64,000 nt of DNA from Liopterus haemorrhoidalis (Eukaryota > Arthropoda > Insecta > Coleoptera > Dytiscidae), in NCBI GenBank assembly GCA_963971575.1, contig OZ020619.1, forward strand, positions 29,352,202 to 29,416,201. The letters are read 5' to 3'. The first letter of the stretch is position 1, and each line of letters opens with the position of its first letter. The translations under genes and the position numbers were made by a program. Shown here piece after piece: positions 45,353-56,084 of this stretch. The notes beneath the pieces were generated by a model that was not told the DNA's origin, did no database searches, and saw only the letters and a list, made by a program, of their open reading frames with translations.

Positions 45353-45771
45353 AATGATAATTTTCGAAACAAGGGAGAACACAAAGGGAGAACACAATAC
45401 AATCCTTGCAGTAATATGATGTTTCTTTTCTAACACTCTGCTTGCTGCAGACAACGCATCTTCTTACTTTTTGCTTATGTCCTTCTTCTGTAGGAATTTT
45501 CTTAATAAAATGACGTCCTGTTAATCTTAATGGATCATTAACATGAGATCTGTCTACTGTTAAAGATATATTAAGATTGTTATGTTTTTCAAATATTTCC
45601 TCGATTAATAAAAGTTGAAAATCTGCTAATGTGGTGTGCTTCTTTTTCTTCATATTTACAAAATGAAAAATAGTTTTTGTACCACTTGATGGTTTTTCTT
45701 GTACATTTTATGGCACTTAGCATCATATCAGATTTATCCACAGCACCCATATTTTGATTATACTCGAGCAC
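45336..45771 (-). pseudogene. piggyBac transposase, C-terminal part
   Basis: The minus strand reads MLEYNQNMGAVDKSDMMLSA, then CTRKTIKWYKNYFSF. After a frameshift it continues MKKKKHTTLADFQLLLIEEI, LTGRHFIKKIPTEEGHKQK, and a cysteine-rich end VRRCVVCSKQSVRKETSYYC, KDCIVFSLCVLPCFENYHSK. GAVDKSD corresponds to the GVDxxD motif around the third catalytic aspartate. The last part is the zinc-binding cysteine-rich domain that reads the TIR. The N-terminal two thirds, with the first two aspartates, are deleted. Confidence 0.92.
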
Positions 45772-46284
45772 TGCAGTAGGTTTCTGAATATTTTCTTTTG
45801 TTGTTTTATTAACTTAAACACATAAAACGGAAGCGTCCGGCATTCGTTGCTTAAATATAATGAAATCGGTCTTAATAAAATAAATACGGTCTTTGACTAT
45901 TTGTCACAATTTTTTTTTCACGGGTATATACGTGTTCGGCGCGAAAAGGTTAATTATATATTGAGTGGCCAAAATGAGATCATGCAGATGAAAAAAAAAG
46001 GAAGTTGGATATGTGATGAATGTTCAGAAATATGTCGTATCTTAATTTTAAATCCACCCAAAAATTCTCTCTTTAAAAGCGCAATGTAGCGGGTTTCCTT
46101 AAAGTCGAATACGAAGGAAATCCCAGTTGTAATGCACACTGCCGTGCTTCCCTAATTCTATAGAGCTTCGTGAAACTTGTTTCCTGCGCAAGTAGGTTCC
46201 TCCGAATGTGTCTGCGCAAAACCAGCTCAACTATTTTGACAGGTCAAGTTTTAGATCAGTATCGTTCATTAAAATTGGAACGTG

Positions 46285-46625
46285 GCAAATAAAAGGTCCT
46301 CATCTCTCAAAATTCAAGTGATGAGAAAAAAAGGTCCTCACCTCCCAAAATCCAAGTGATGAGCAAAAAAAAAGGTCCTCACCTCTCAAAATCTAAGTGA
46401 TGAGCAAAAAAAGGTCCTCGGTCCTCGCTTTCGCAATGGCGCCCCTTAGTCAAGCCCATCAGCGCCCTTCTCCTTAATGCGCCCAGGGCCGTCGCCCCCT
46501 CCGCCCCTCCTTACTGCGGCTCAGAGTACCATTTTTCGATAGGCGTCTCTAAAGTGGTCGATATTGATCCCTGGGGGCGATATGACATTTTTTAGGGGTC
46601 GATGGAAAAAATTAACAGATAATAT
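46285..46625. mobile_element. hAT-like fragment with the 40-bp minisatellite unit
   Basis: Units of about 38-40 bp (AAAGGTCCTCACCTCTCAAA...AAGTGATGAGCAAAAA) occur about 3.5 times at 46290-46430. They are followed by GC-rich GCGCCC-type sequence to 46510 and GGTCGATATTGATCCCTGGG at about 46560, typical of hAT termini. The same unit fills the hAT MITEs at 22653-22974 and 63133-63457. Clean ends were not found here. Confidence 0.6.
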
Positions 46626-46929
46626 ATACACAGTTACATAGTTATGTACACATTTAAATTATTTACGTCATATAACTTGAAACAGATGCCGAATTATCTT
46701 TGTTGTACTATCTTTTATACAGGGCATTGTAGAAGATGATCGGACATTTTAAGAGAGTATTAAACTGAGTAGTTTGTTTTCGAAGCGTATTTTTGAATTC
46801 AGTTTACGAATATGCATATAAACTTATTCGCAGATTTGGCACTTCATATTTGTGAGTGGTAATTTGTATTCGTTCATCACATTACGAATGTTTGACTTAC
46901 TTTTTTACATCTTTTTGAACAATTTTACA

Positions 46930-47240
46930 AATGAAGAATGTTATAGCAACAACAGCAATATTGAATAATTTGGAAAGTGCTGAAATTGCTAACCAAACAT
47001 ATCGGCGAATAAATCACATACGCCATTACCCATTTTATTTGACGGATAGATATTAAAAACAAACATTTCGAATTAGCAAAGAATTGGCTAAGTTTTTTAC
47101 CGATGAATTGCATCCTCTCATTATATATATCCAGTAAGAAAATATGATTTTCAAAACGAGGGGATAGGAATTCAGAAAATCACTTGAGGAAATCGATTGA
47201 AGTAAAAATACGTATAATAACAGTCACTACATTGTGAAGA
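46930..47240 (+). pseudogene. Harbinger-like transposase N-terminal fragment
   Basis: The plus strand reads NVIATTAILNNLESAEIANQ, TYRRINHIRHYPFYLTDRY, a stop, then FRISKELAKFFTDELHPLI. This recalls the start of Harbinger nucleases: a leader, then '...F...FR.sk......l.del.p.l'. No catalytic residues are present and the rest of the gene was not found. Assignment is tentative. Confidence 0.45.
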
Positions 47241-47249
47241 AATTTCATA

Positions 47250-47960
47250 CCAATAAGTGCATATTCAATAAAATATATAATGCACGAAGAATCACTTCTT
47301 CTGAAGATAGGAAGATTATAATAACCAGCAAGCGTAATATATTGCACCGGAAATAGACCGTTTTACGCAGCAAAAATAATTGGAAGCATTTACATTTTGC
47401 AGTGTATTTCGGGTTCTTTGCAAGGTTACTTAAATAATTTACTGGCATACGTGTAAATGACAAAACGACTTGTGCAAGTACTGGCACAATTACTTGTGCC
47501 AGTACTTGCACAAGTTACTGGCATCGTGTAACCGGGCCATTACTCTATCAACCGGGAAAGGAAGGCTGCAAGAAATACACCTTCATGGCAAGGTAATTGT
47601 AAGGAAACCCTTGTTACGAACCGTCTATAGGCAGAAAAGGTTGCGATAGGCCAAATAAAAATTGGACACTTGAATACTGGAAGACAGTCTTATTGAGTGA
47701 CGAGTCCAAATTTGAAGTTTTTGGTTAGCACCTAAGAGTCTTCGTCCGTATATCAGCAGAAGAGAGGACATCTGATCAATGTTTGGTACCTTATGTGAAA
47801 CGAGAAAAGTGTGCCCCACTTCTGAAGAACATTTCAGGAATATTTTACAAGAAGAGTGATGTAAAATTTCACAGAACACTTTAATTAAATTGTTAAATAC
47901 AATGTCTAAACTCTGTGAAACAGTTAACAAAAATAATGGTTGACACCTAGAGGAGTGGAT
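47250..47960 (+). pseudogene. Tc1-like transposase remnant
   Basis: Plus-strand pieces in changing frames: RITSSEDRKIIITSKRNI (47288-47340, HTH region), HGKVIVRKPLLRTVYRQKRL (47585-47650), NWTLEYWKTVLLSDESKFEV (47665-47725, first catalytic D in SDESKF), VFVRISAEERTSDQCLVPYV (47735-47800), and a C-terminal LNTMSKLCETVNKNNG (47890-47940). The order is that of Tc1 transposases. The central part with the second D and E is missing and stops are frequent. Between the first two pieces (47365-47535) lies unrelated sequence with a perfect hairpin, likely a small insertion. Confidence 0.7.
47468..47515. repeat. Perfect 22-bp-arm hairpin
   Basis: GTGCAAGTACTGGCAC in the left arm and its reverse complement in the right arm are part of 22 perfectly pairing bases around the loop TTAC. 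The flanks hold TTACTGGCAT twice (47439 and 47514). It is probably the centre of a small foldback MITE inside the Tc1 remnant. Confidence 0.85.
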
Positions 47961-47999
47961 AATTTAATAATTGTAACAATGTTTTTGTCATTTATGTAA

Positions 48000-48700
48000 T
48001 TATTATTTACATTCATAAATATACTTTAAATAATACTAATCAAAAGTTTAATTATTTATTTCCTAATCTAACAAATATTCTCTTTTTTTTTTGGGAGGAC
48101 AAATACATTTGTTTTATATAAAATAGTATAGGTGAATAAGCTATACTACTTTGCTACTTCAAATCGTTTATGTTTGTGTATGTATAATATTTTTCTTTTC
48201 GAATAATCTCGTAATATATGCCGATAGGATTGGATACTCAGTTTTATTTTGTCGCTACACATTTTTAAAAGTCTTCTCTTTTATGTGAAATGCATTAAGC
48301 TGATTAAAAATGCAAACGACTAAGTGCCAATAAAAAAGCCGATACATCCACTTTAAAATACTTTTTTGTTATTGGCGCCACAGAAAGTGTAACAAATTAC
48401 AAATTTGTATATTTGTTGTGTTGAAAATTGCATTGTTTTTGATTTGGCTGTAAGCTAAAATGTATTTTCACGCCTGATATTTCTGTCAATGCCTTTTGCC
48501 TGTTGAAAAAGAAACAAAATAAACATGAAATAGTGGTATTGACGCGAATACTCGAACATGAACGAGGAACAAAAAGGGATTGAATTATGATTGATAAAGT
48601 ACAGGAAAAGATTGAGAATATGTGGAGGATCGTAATCACAACTAATGACATAAATTCGTTTTAACATTGATAAAATGTTCTAGAACGAGTTGTGAAACAG
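48000..48700. other. No recognisable feature
   Basis: AT-rich sequence. Minus-strand frames at 48397-48667 have no known domain. Confidence 0.3.
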
Positions 48701-48706
48701 AATAAT

Positions 48707-49060
48707 ATACGAGGCTTGATCTAAAAATTATGACTATCATCTAGCACCATTATTAATAAAAAAATACTTTACATTTAAATTATTATCTTCGAAACACTGC
48801 CCTTCTGTGGCTATATATTACTGCCAGCCTATTTTCCACTTCTGGAAACACATTCTGTAGGCACTTTTTGGAATTGCTTTTAGATCATTATCCGATTTTT
48901 ATTTTTTATTTAATCGTTACAACGTTGTCCTTTTAACAAACTTTTCAGTTCTATGAACAGAAAAAAAGTCACACCGGGTTGTATTGTGGATGATGAACAA
49001 TGGTGAATTTGTTCTTCGCTGTCAAAACATAAGGGAAGTGTGACCTTTGAGTTGTCGTGA
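48707..49060 (-). pseudogene. mariner transposase C-terminus with terminal repeat
   Basis: The minus strand has KNKFTIVHHPQYNP-like sequence, then SDNDLKAIPKSAYRMCFQKW, KIGWQ, a stop, YIATEGQCFEDNN and a terminal CGAGGCTTGATCTAAAAATT followed outside by TA. This is the usual mariner ending ('LK.IPKSAY..CFQKWK.RW..CI...G.YFE.DN'). The upstream half of the gene is gone. Confidence 0.8.
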
Positions 49061-49479
49061 TTGAAGATATTGGTCAAAATGTCTTGACAAGACCCCTATA
49101 ATACTCCTATTTCTTCTCCACCCTTTCTTACGGTTAGTTGTCGATTGATACGGATTAATTCGCGAATTTATATAACCGTTTCGTTGGTTTTAGGAATTCA
49201 AGGCCTACCCGATCTCTCATCATCTAAGATTGAATTTTTACTATCTTTAAAATGCCAGAACCACTTGAAACACGTAGATAGACTCAGAACAACATCTCCA
49301 AAAGATGTTTTTAAAAGTTCAAGAGTTTCTGTCGCCATATTTTAAATTTGAAGATTAATCTTAAAAATTGTTGTGTAATATGAATTTTCACACATTTCAG
49401 GATTTTGTAGGATTTTGTATAAAAAGTATAAAAAGCCAATAGAATGCTGGATGTCTAGGACAATATTTGTGTCTATAAT

Positions 49480-51000
49480 CACTTCAAAAGCAATATTTTT
49501 TAAATCATGATTTTTGTTCGTAATTTAGAGTACTAAGGGCTTTTATTATTTGTTTTTAAATTTAAATTTAAAAACAAAGCGAAATTTTCGTAAAATTTAA
49601 ATTAAAAAATCCTAGAGATTACCTCTGTGATTTGCTTTTATCTAAGTCTTCATTAAATTAATAAAAAATATATTGATATATGGCTTCATTTTTTCAATTT
49701 GAGAAACGTATTCACTACTAAAAATGTATTATTTGTTTTATAAGTATTTCACTATTATAAATGGTTTATTTTACTTTGCTACCTAAAAAACTAAAATAAT
49801 TTAAACAATAGGTTAAAATATATGAGCTGTTAATCGAATCATGACGTATAATAAGGGGAGGAGCTTTAGAACATGAACTCTTCGCAACTTGCATTACATA
49901 ACGTAGTTTAGTTCGCGTACAAAGCCGAATCTCAGCTGTTAAAGTTTGTTTATTATATTTTTAACTAAAAAAAGACATACACTACACACTACCTTAGCTA
50001 TGAATAGAAAAAAAAAATTAAAAAGTATTATTAGTATTAATTTGGCCATGAATATAAAAAATAATAATAAATTTTACCAAATATACAAAAAATGCGATAT
50101 CTTCCTAAAATACAATCTGATCAAAAATTCCTGATGTACTATTGAGAACTGACAATAACTGAAGTGACGCCTAGCGGAAATTTTTGAACTTAACGGAATA
50201 GGATTTTGTTGGATGTGGCTCATTTAATTGCATTGTTTGTATGTGTTAAAGTGAAGAAAACTTTAATAAAAGGTCTTTAAAATCGCAACAGAAAATTAAT
50301 TGCAATGTGAATTGTTGTGTATCAAATGGCAAATGTCAAAAATATCCTATTCCAATCGCCATTTTGTAAGCGACAACAGCGCCTCTATAGGTAATGTCAC
50401 TTCTCAATACCTGTTCACAGTATTGTGTATTAGATTGACCCCTCTGGGTTACAAGGTGTGGGACAATAATTTTTAGAACATTTTTTAAAGAAATCGCTTT
50501 AAAATAAAGAACTTTTAAAAAACTACTTTTCATTTCTTAATCTACGTCTTAAGAGCTTGTTTTTAATACAACGCAATAAATAAATAAAATAAAAATTTCA
50601 ACGGAAGAAATAAAATGAAAATCGGAATTTTTCGAAATAATAATCTGATTTCTGTTGAACTATGCTGTTTCCTATCAATGTTCATTATTCAGACTATTCT
50701 AACCTTTCGAAAAGTAGGGTGGAGGACAAACATTTTTCGCCTCATTTCTGGCGAAAATTCCATTAAAATATTTAATTTTTCAAAAATAAAATTTGGTTGG
50801 ATTATCTATATATTAAGGACCTTTTATCTATATATTTTTTCGTTACATACATATATACATATATAATATTTTCTCCGCGAAGTGTTTTTTGAATTCTTTA
50901 TAGTTTTCCTATATGTGGGTCACAGAGTTATACAAGCATGCCAAATTTCAACTTTCTATGTTCAGCTCTTTGGTCGTTTGAGTGACGTTATAACGTTTTT
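49480..51000 (-). repeat. Dispersed repeat, reverse copy of the 11.4 kb family
   Basis: Reversed, the segment contains AGTACATCAGGAATTTTTGA (50115-50135), the GTGGGACAATAATTTTT/GGGTTACAAGG block (50440-50475) and GTTGAAATTTGGCATGCTT (50935-50975). These align with 11440-11800 and 1340-1430. Extra sequence at 50550-50870 separates two of the blocks. Frames in this area are not protein-like. Confidence 0.6.
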
Positions 51001-51059
51001 TTTTGGTTGTACAAAGTCGTAAAAATCGCCGGGGTCAAGAAAATATGACAAAAGTCGCT

Positions 51060-52290
51060 ATAAAATTTTCGAATTCAACGAATAATTTAGCGAAACAATC
51101 TCAACGGCACACTATTTAGAAACGACTGCTGCATCATGTCAAGTCGCTATTGCCCTCTCAATTTACTAGGTATTATGAAACGTACGTACTTCGCGTATTT
51201 TATTATCAAACGATATATATTTATTAGTAGGTAATCTAAAAGTACTTATAATTTAATCCAGCATAAAAACATTCTGACAATAATTTTCTCACATAAATTA
51301 ATTTATTACATTAGCACAATAAAAATTAACATGGCAGTGTAATAACTCTTTGTCAATAAATGCAAGTGTTGATCACTTGTCGTTAAAGTGACGTTAATTA
51401 TAATCTAATCACATTCTAAGAACTGTTGGACAGATGGCATAAAAACAAGTCTGAGAGGAGGTGAAACTCCCTCAAACAGACTGTGAGACAGTGTCACTTT
51501 TATTCAATAATTATGCCCGGTCTAATGACTGCGACACTCTGTGAATTGCGCTAGAAGCTTCATGGGAACATTGACGCGAAATTATGGAGCAGTGAACCTC
51601 AAAATTTACAAATTAAGTTTATATTAAAGTGTTATAAATATCTTTTGCAGCAGATATAATTACAGTGAATATGACACGTGATGAGAATGAGAGAGAGGAC
51701 CGAATGGTAATGGCCGAATGTCTCAAGTTGGCACTTACAAAATGGAGAACATTACGGAATTTAATTATTTGGCTATCCTATAAACGTACGACGGCAACAT
51801 ATCACCAGAGATAAACACCCACATAAGCAGACAACCCGAGACTTGTATAGTTTTCGGCTTGAATTTACATCCAAAAATATATCACGGAACAATATTCTTC
51901 AGAAATTATGTAGCACTTCTTGTGTGGGGAGCCTCTTGGTATATAAATTTAAGTCACGGTTGGCTGATTAATTTTGAATATAAAATTGAAATACTTCATT
52001 TGTGCTTACTGTTGTACATCCCTCAAATTCAAGGTCTGCCACGTAATGAATTATCAAAACTCGCGAGCGGATCGAGTCTAAAAATCCCATCTAAGTCCAC
52101 TGACTGGTTGCAATGATTTTTAGGAAGGAGTTAAGGGTTGTTGAATTGAAGTCCTCATTTTAACTAACCTACTTTAATTACGATACGGTTTATTACTTAC
52201 ATTATTATACACTTGACTTACAATTATGTTAACAGCTAACTTATATTTAGAGTTAAATCGATAGATTCTGTTGTAGGCTCTCGTTGAAAC
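51060..52290. other. Unassigned sequence with one small frame
   Basis: No transposon signature was recognised. A 47-codon frame at 51671-51814 is described separately. The stretch 51430-51560 is less AT-rich, with GACAGTGTCACTTTTATTC. A longer frame at 51859-52116 lacks a domain. Confidence 0.35.
51671..51814 (+). CDS. Small unrecognised ORF, 47 aa
   Basis: The frame reads MTRDENEREDRMVMAECLKL, then ALTKWRTLRNLIIWLSYK and ends TYHQR. It is charged at the start and hydrophobic/basic later. TTTTGCAG, like a splice acceptor, stands 22 bp upstream of the ATG. I do not recognise it and there is no neighbour that supports expression. It could be a chance frame. Confidence 0.15.
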   Translation: MTRDENEREDRMVMAECLKLALTKWRTLRNLIIWLSYKRTTATYHQR

Positions 52291-52351
52291 ATATTGAATA
52301 ACATGAAAAGATAATAAAACACTCGGTTAGTTTCAAAGAATAAAATAAGTT

Positions 52352-52394
52352 TATTTGATACGTATTTCGGCCTATGAAGCCATCTTCAGAAATA
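52352..52394 (-). ncRNA. Hammerhead-ribozyme-like motif, inverted copy
   Basis: It has the same sequence as the plus-strand motif at 52694-52736: box CTGAAGA, helix II GGCT/GGCC, GAAA, three-pair helix III TACGTA, ATC at the cleavage site, helix I TATTT/AAATA. The cleavage would fall between 52357 and 52356. Confidence 0.68.
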
Positions 52395-52693
52395 CAAAGG
52401 ATTTACAGAAATACCTAGAAATCGCTATCTTGATTTCAATTAACTCTAATAAATCCCATTTTAATCCTTTCGGCTGTATATGTAAAATGTCTAAGTCAAG
52501 AAATGTCATGAATGAACAAGTTGAGTTTTTAGATGGTCGCCTCTTCTTAATCTCTATTAATCCTCTATCTCATATAATTTTACCTTTTTGGTACGATTTT
52601 CCTAATCATAGCCATATTTATTCCAATTCCCTCTCCTCTCTAATAGTTTTTAAATTTTCTATTTATATGAATGTATTTCTGTAAACCCCTTTG

Positions 52694-52736
52694 TATTTCT
52701 GAAGATGGCTTCATAGGCCGAAATACGTATCAAATA
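52694..52736 (+). ncRNA. Hammerhead-ribozyme-like motif (PLE terminal unit)
   Basis: Helix I TATTT (52694-52698) pairs with AAATA (52732-52736). The box CTGAAGA (52699-52705) is followed by one unpaired T, then helix II GGCT...GGCC with a five-base loop and GAAA (52720-52723). A minimal helix III is formed by ATA and TAT around CG, and ATC precedes the expected cleavage after 52731. All core bases of a type I hammerhead are present; the extra T between box and helix II is unusual. Short helix III is known for hammerheads in PLEs. Confidence 0.7.
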
Positions 52737-52799
52737 AACTTGTTTTATTCTTTGAAACTAATCGAGTGTTTTATTTTCTTTTCCTGTAAATTTAGAGAC

Positions 52800-54440
52800 A
52801 CATATTAACAAATTCTGAACACTCTAAAGACTCTTTAACACTAAACACTAATATGTCCACCGGACTTCATAATCTTCACTAGCATTCTCTCCATTCGTTA
52901 GCTGGACACTACATTAACGTAAGTACGGAATTACTTGTAACATTTACTACTTGCTACACGACCGAACACTCTAAATGTCTCTATCCAATGATGGAGAAAA
53001 TATGACTGCTCTTAAACTTACTTTAACCTCATAATTAATAGTCTTAACTGAACTACCCTGAGAGGCTTACATTGCCCAACTGTAAAATTTCACTTCACAC
53101 CGTTTTGAACTGCCCATCTTGTATTATCTTAAAACTCTTATCACAATTTATTGGTAATAATTCAGATAAGTATCATATTAGAAAAATAACCCAAAACTAA
53201 TGTTTATTTTAAAGCCAAAGATTAATTGTTATTTATGTACATATGGTCCAAATACAACTAGCATTTATTTGACACTGTTGTGATTTGTTATAGAATTTAC
53301 GATGCCCTTTTCATGTTAAGTTTACATACGGCTCTTACAATTGTGAGTGAGTTAAATAGCATCCATGCAAAAGTTGTGTATGTCGAGCTAAACATCATGA
53401 TGTGCCTGATTTCAGTCACAATTAGGTCCAGTTCGACCCACTTCTAGGCCACATATTCGCACAAAATCTCTGAAGGAGGCATGCACTCTTCAGGGTGTAC
53501 AGTATGATCCCGGAAACACCCTGCTATCTTTCCACGAAATCTTCGTAAACTTGATTAACCGGCTTCATTCTAGACACCCTCCATTAAAAACAGCAGAACG
53601 CTTATGGGAAGACAACCCCGATATAAAAGTTGAATAGCATAGTGTGTGGAACAACTTTTCATCTGGTGTATTTAACGGGATGCTATGCATCACAGTAAAA
53701 CCGCCTGGTTTTGACCTATCTCGTAAAACTTGAGCTTATTTGAACCGCGACAGGCAGGTCATGGAATATGTGCGGATTGACTATATATATGCAATAAAAT
53801 CCTCTCCTCTCGATGTGAATACGCTGCAGAATGCCAAATAATTATACATATTACGAGCGAATGTACAAACAGAAAATACAGCGGCGACCCAGTGGATTTT
53901 ATGGTACCAAATCCACCAGAATCCATTGTGTACATTAATTATTATTTGTAATTATTTATAATTTTTTGCAATTTATATATAGTTATTGAAGTATATTGAC
54001 CTGTAATGTGTCTTGTAACCAAACAATATTTAAATAAATATCTAGAAGAACTAAATTCATGCGCTACTCTACGTTGATTATACTTGTGCTATTACATGGT
54101 CCTGAAGCGTGGAAATTAATAATAAAAGCTAAAATAATATGTGGCGATAGAGAAGAAGAACCAGGAATGAGCGCTAAAGTTATAGTTTTAAACTATATGA
54201 CCTATGCCACGGGTCGGCAATATATGACTCCTGGGTTAGATCTTGCTTTTTGGGTATCCAAATATAACTCTTTTCATAATTGTAGAAATAGTAAATTTGG
54301 CCGGTTCCTGAATGAACCGGCGTGTATTGAAACGGTGTAAAATGAATCCAATTAGGTCCATATCAAATATAACATTGTTATATTTAAAGCTAAGTTAATG
54401 TATAATTCAATTATTAAATGTAGAACTGTACAAATAATAG
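52800..54440. other. No recognisable gene
   Basis: Mostly unique-looking sequence. An open frame at 54059-54340 begins MRYSTLIILVLLHGPEAWKL and has no domain I know. I see no clear termini or repeats apart from short stretches. Confidence 0.35.
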
Positions 54441-55735
54441 TATATTATGTTACTAGGAGTAGAACGCGCTCTTTTTTGTGCTGAGCTCAAATGTTGCTGC
54501 CGAGGCGCAGCCGAGGCTTGCATATTGAGCGAAGCACAAAAAAGGCGTTCTACTCCGAGTGACATATACTATTTTTTCTTCAAGCGTAGGTATTAAAAAT
54601 TTGCAACCATAAATACTTATGACTTTATAGTTTCAGAAGCTATTGCTGCTAATTCCGGCGGTGTACATTATATTGTTTGAGACATTTTTTAATTTTTGAT
54701 CTTTATATTGTGTATTTTGTAACTAATCACAGAATGATCACAATAATAATAAAGTAACTCCTAATAACGTAACTAGTTTCTGAATTTCAGTGATGGGCGC
54801 GTAAGTTACATGATGTAAGATACCTCATTGTTGACGCGTAAACAATTGATGTAAAGTAAACACAAAAACTCTTGTAAACAACGTAAACAATGTAAACAAT
54901 GATTTAGACATGCGCACTTGTTTTGAATTACAGAACTTCATTTTCAATACATTTTTATAAATAATAAAATTTTACTGAAACGATATTAAATGAAAAAGTA
55001 AGTATATAAAATTAGGACAAGCCAATATATACAAAAATAAAAATCGAATTTGCATCATTATACAGGTGCTACATACAAATTAGTAAATATGAATATGAAA
55101 AATAAAAAACTGTTTTCTTTAAAAAATTCAGTCTAATTTTTTCAATAACAAAATACATTAAATTTCACCTTTAAGAAAATTAGCCTATATTTTTTAATAA
55201 CGAAAAGATTAATTGCAAATTTTGCATAACACCCTATATTTTTTTTCATTTTCTTTAATTAAAACAAAACCTAGTTCTTCAGAGCTATTCTTTCGGTTTC
55301 TTCCCACCATATTTTTAATAAATTTATTGTTTTGAACTGAATATACTTGTTCATTAACTCTCTATTATTCGTATTAAATAACTAAAACTAACCTCATTAT
55401 TTGACAGTTTACAAAGTTTACATTGTTTACATTGTTGACAAGTTTACCAATTGTTTACACGTAAACGTAAACAATTAAAGTTTACGTGTAAACGCCCATC
55501 ACTACAAACCACGCTGAATTCACTACAAACCACGCTACAAACATATTAAATTGACAAATGTTTTGTTTATGGCGACTGCTGCCATCAGTGCCATCTGTTG
55601 ATAACTATATGAACTATTTACTAGTATAAAAATGTTCACATTTTGTTACTAGTAAAAAAATGTATCATTTCTACCGAATGTATTGAACAATGTAATGTTA
55701 GCATTATAATCCGCTTGAAGAAAAATTATATTTTC
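54441..55735 (-). repeat. Repeat unit with foldback, copy B (inverted)
   Basis: This is the reverse complement of 23905-24470, including the 140-bp palindrome (54441-54580), the small frame with the same stop, and the CTTCAAGCGG end (about 55715). A hAT MITE (54789-55503) interrupts it at the position of GAATTCACTACAAACCAC. Around that site CTACAAACCACGCTGAATTC is partly duplicated. Confidence 0.8.
54789..55503. mobile_element. hAT-like MITE with GTAAACAATGT runs
   Basis: AGTGATGGGCG at the left and CGCCCATCACT at the right are perfect inverted ends of 11 bp. Both terminal areas contain many TGTTTAC/GTAAACA units (54835-54905; 55405-55495). The uninterrupted version of the target is visible at 24095-24120. 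A clean 8-bp duplication could not be read because the target is locally rearranged. Confidence 0.75.
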
Positions 55736-56084
55736 TCTAATAACAACAACTAAACTAAATCTAATTCAATATAAATATACTGGCGTTATTGTGAATCGAC
55801 GTAAACGGGACCGTTGTTAACCGAGGGCTAGTTGTATACTTGTAATTACACTAGCATTGGTGTCCTACATGCTTGTTGCGTTTTCGGCCCATCTGCGCCT
55901 GAACAGTTTTATTTGCTCCACCAAAGAGCGCTCGTTTTTAAACTTCGTGTTTTTATATTATAATATTTCGATGGCTTTTCTAAAAGTAAAGTTGTGGATT
56001 TACATTTTATGGATTTACATTGACAGTTTTTATTTCCCCCATAATATCTGTTATTTTTATTGCGCGATTTTACATTATTTGCGG

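Larger units (their letters stand above)
44941..45949 (-). mobile_element. piggyBac deletion derivative with TTAA TSD
   Basis: The ends CCTTTTCGCGACG and, reversed, CCTTTTCGCGCCG share ten bases, and TTAA stands outside both (44937-44940, 45950-45953). The C-terminal part of a piggyBac transposase is kept on the minus strand. Length is 1.0 kb against about 2.4 kb for complete elements. Confidence 0.92.
52290..52790. mobile_element. PLE terminal units in inverted arrangement
   Basis: 52300-52395 and 52690-52790 are near-identical inverted copies, each with a hammerhead-like motif followed by AATAAACTTATTTTATTC-type sequence and TTTGAAACTAA. Between them, on the plus strand, lies a degenerate frame with KMSKSRNVMNEQVEFLDG and INPLSHIILPFW, similar to the last residues of PLE proteins ('...NEQ..F..SPLL...'). 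Partial PLE copies in head-to-head arrangement are known from animals; here the protein assignment is weak but the terminal units are clear. Confidence 0.65.

Noticed and set aside
54059..54340. 94-codon frame MRYSTLIILVLLHGPEAWKL...
   Set aside because: No domain, no neighbouring exon signals that convince, composition like surrounding DNA; could be chance.
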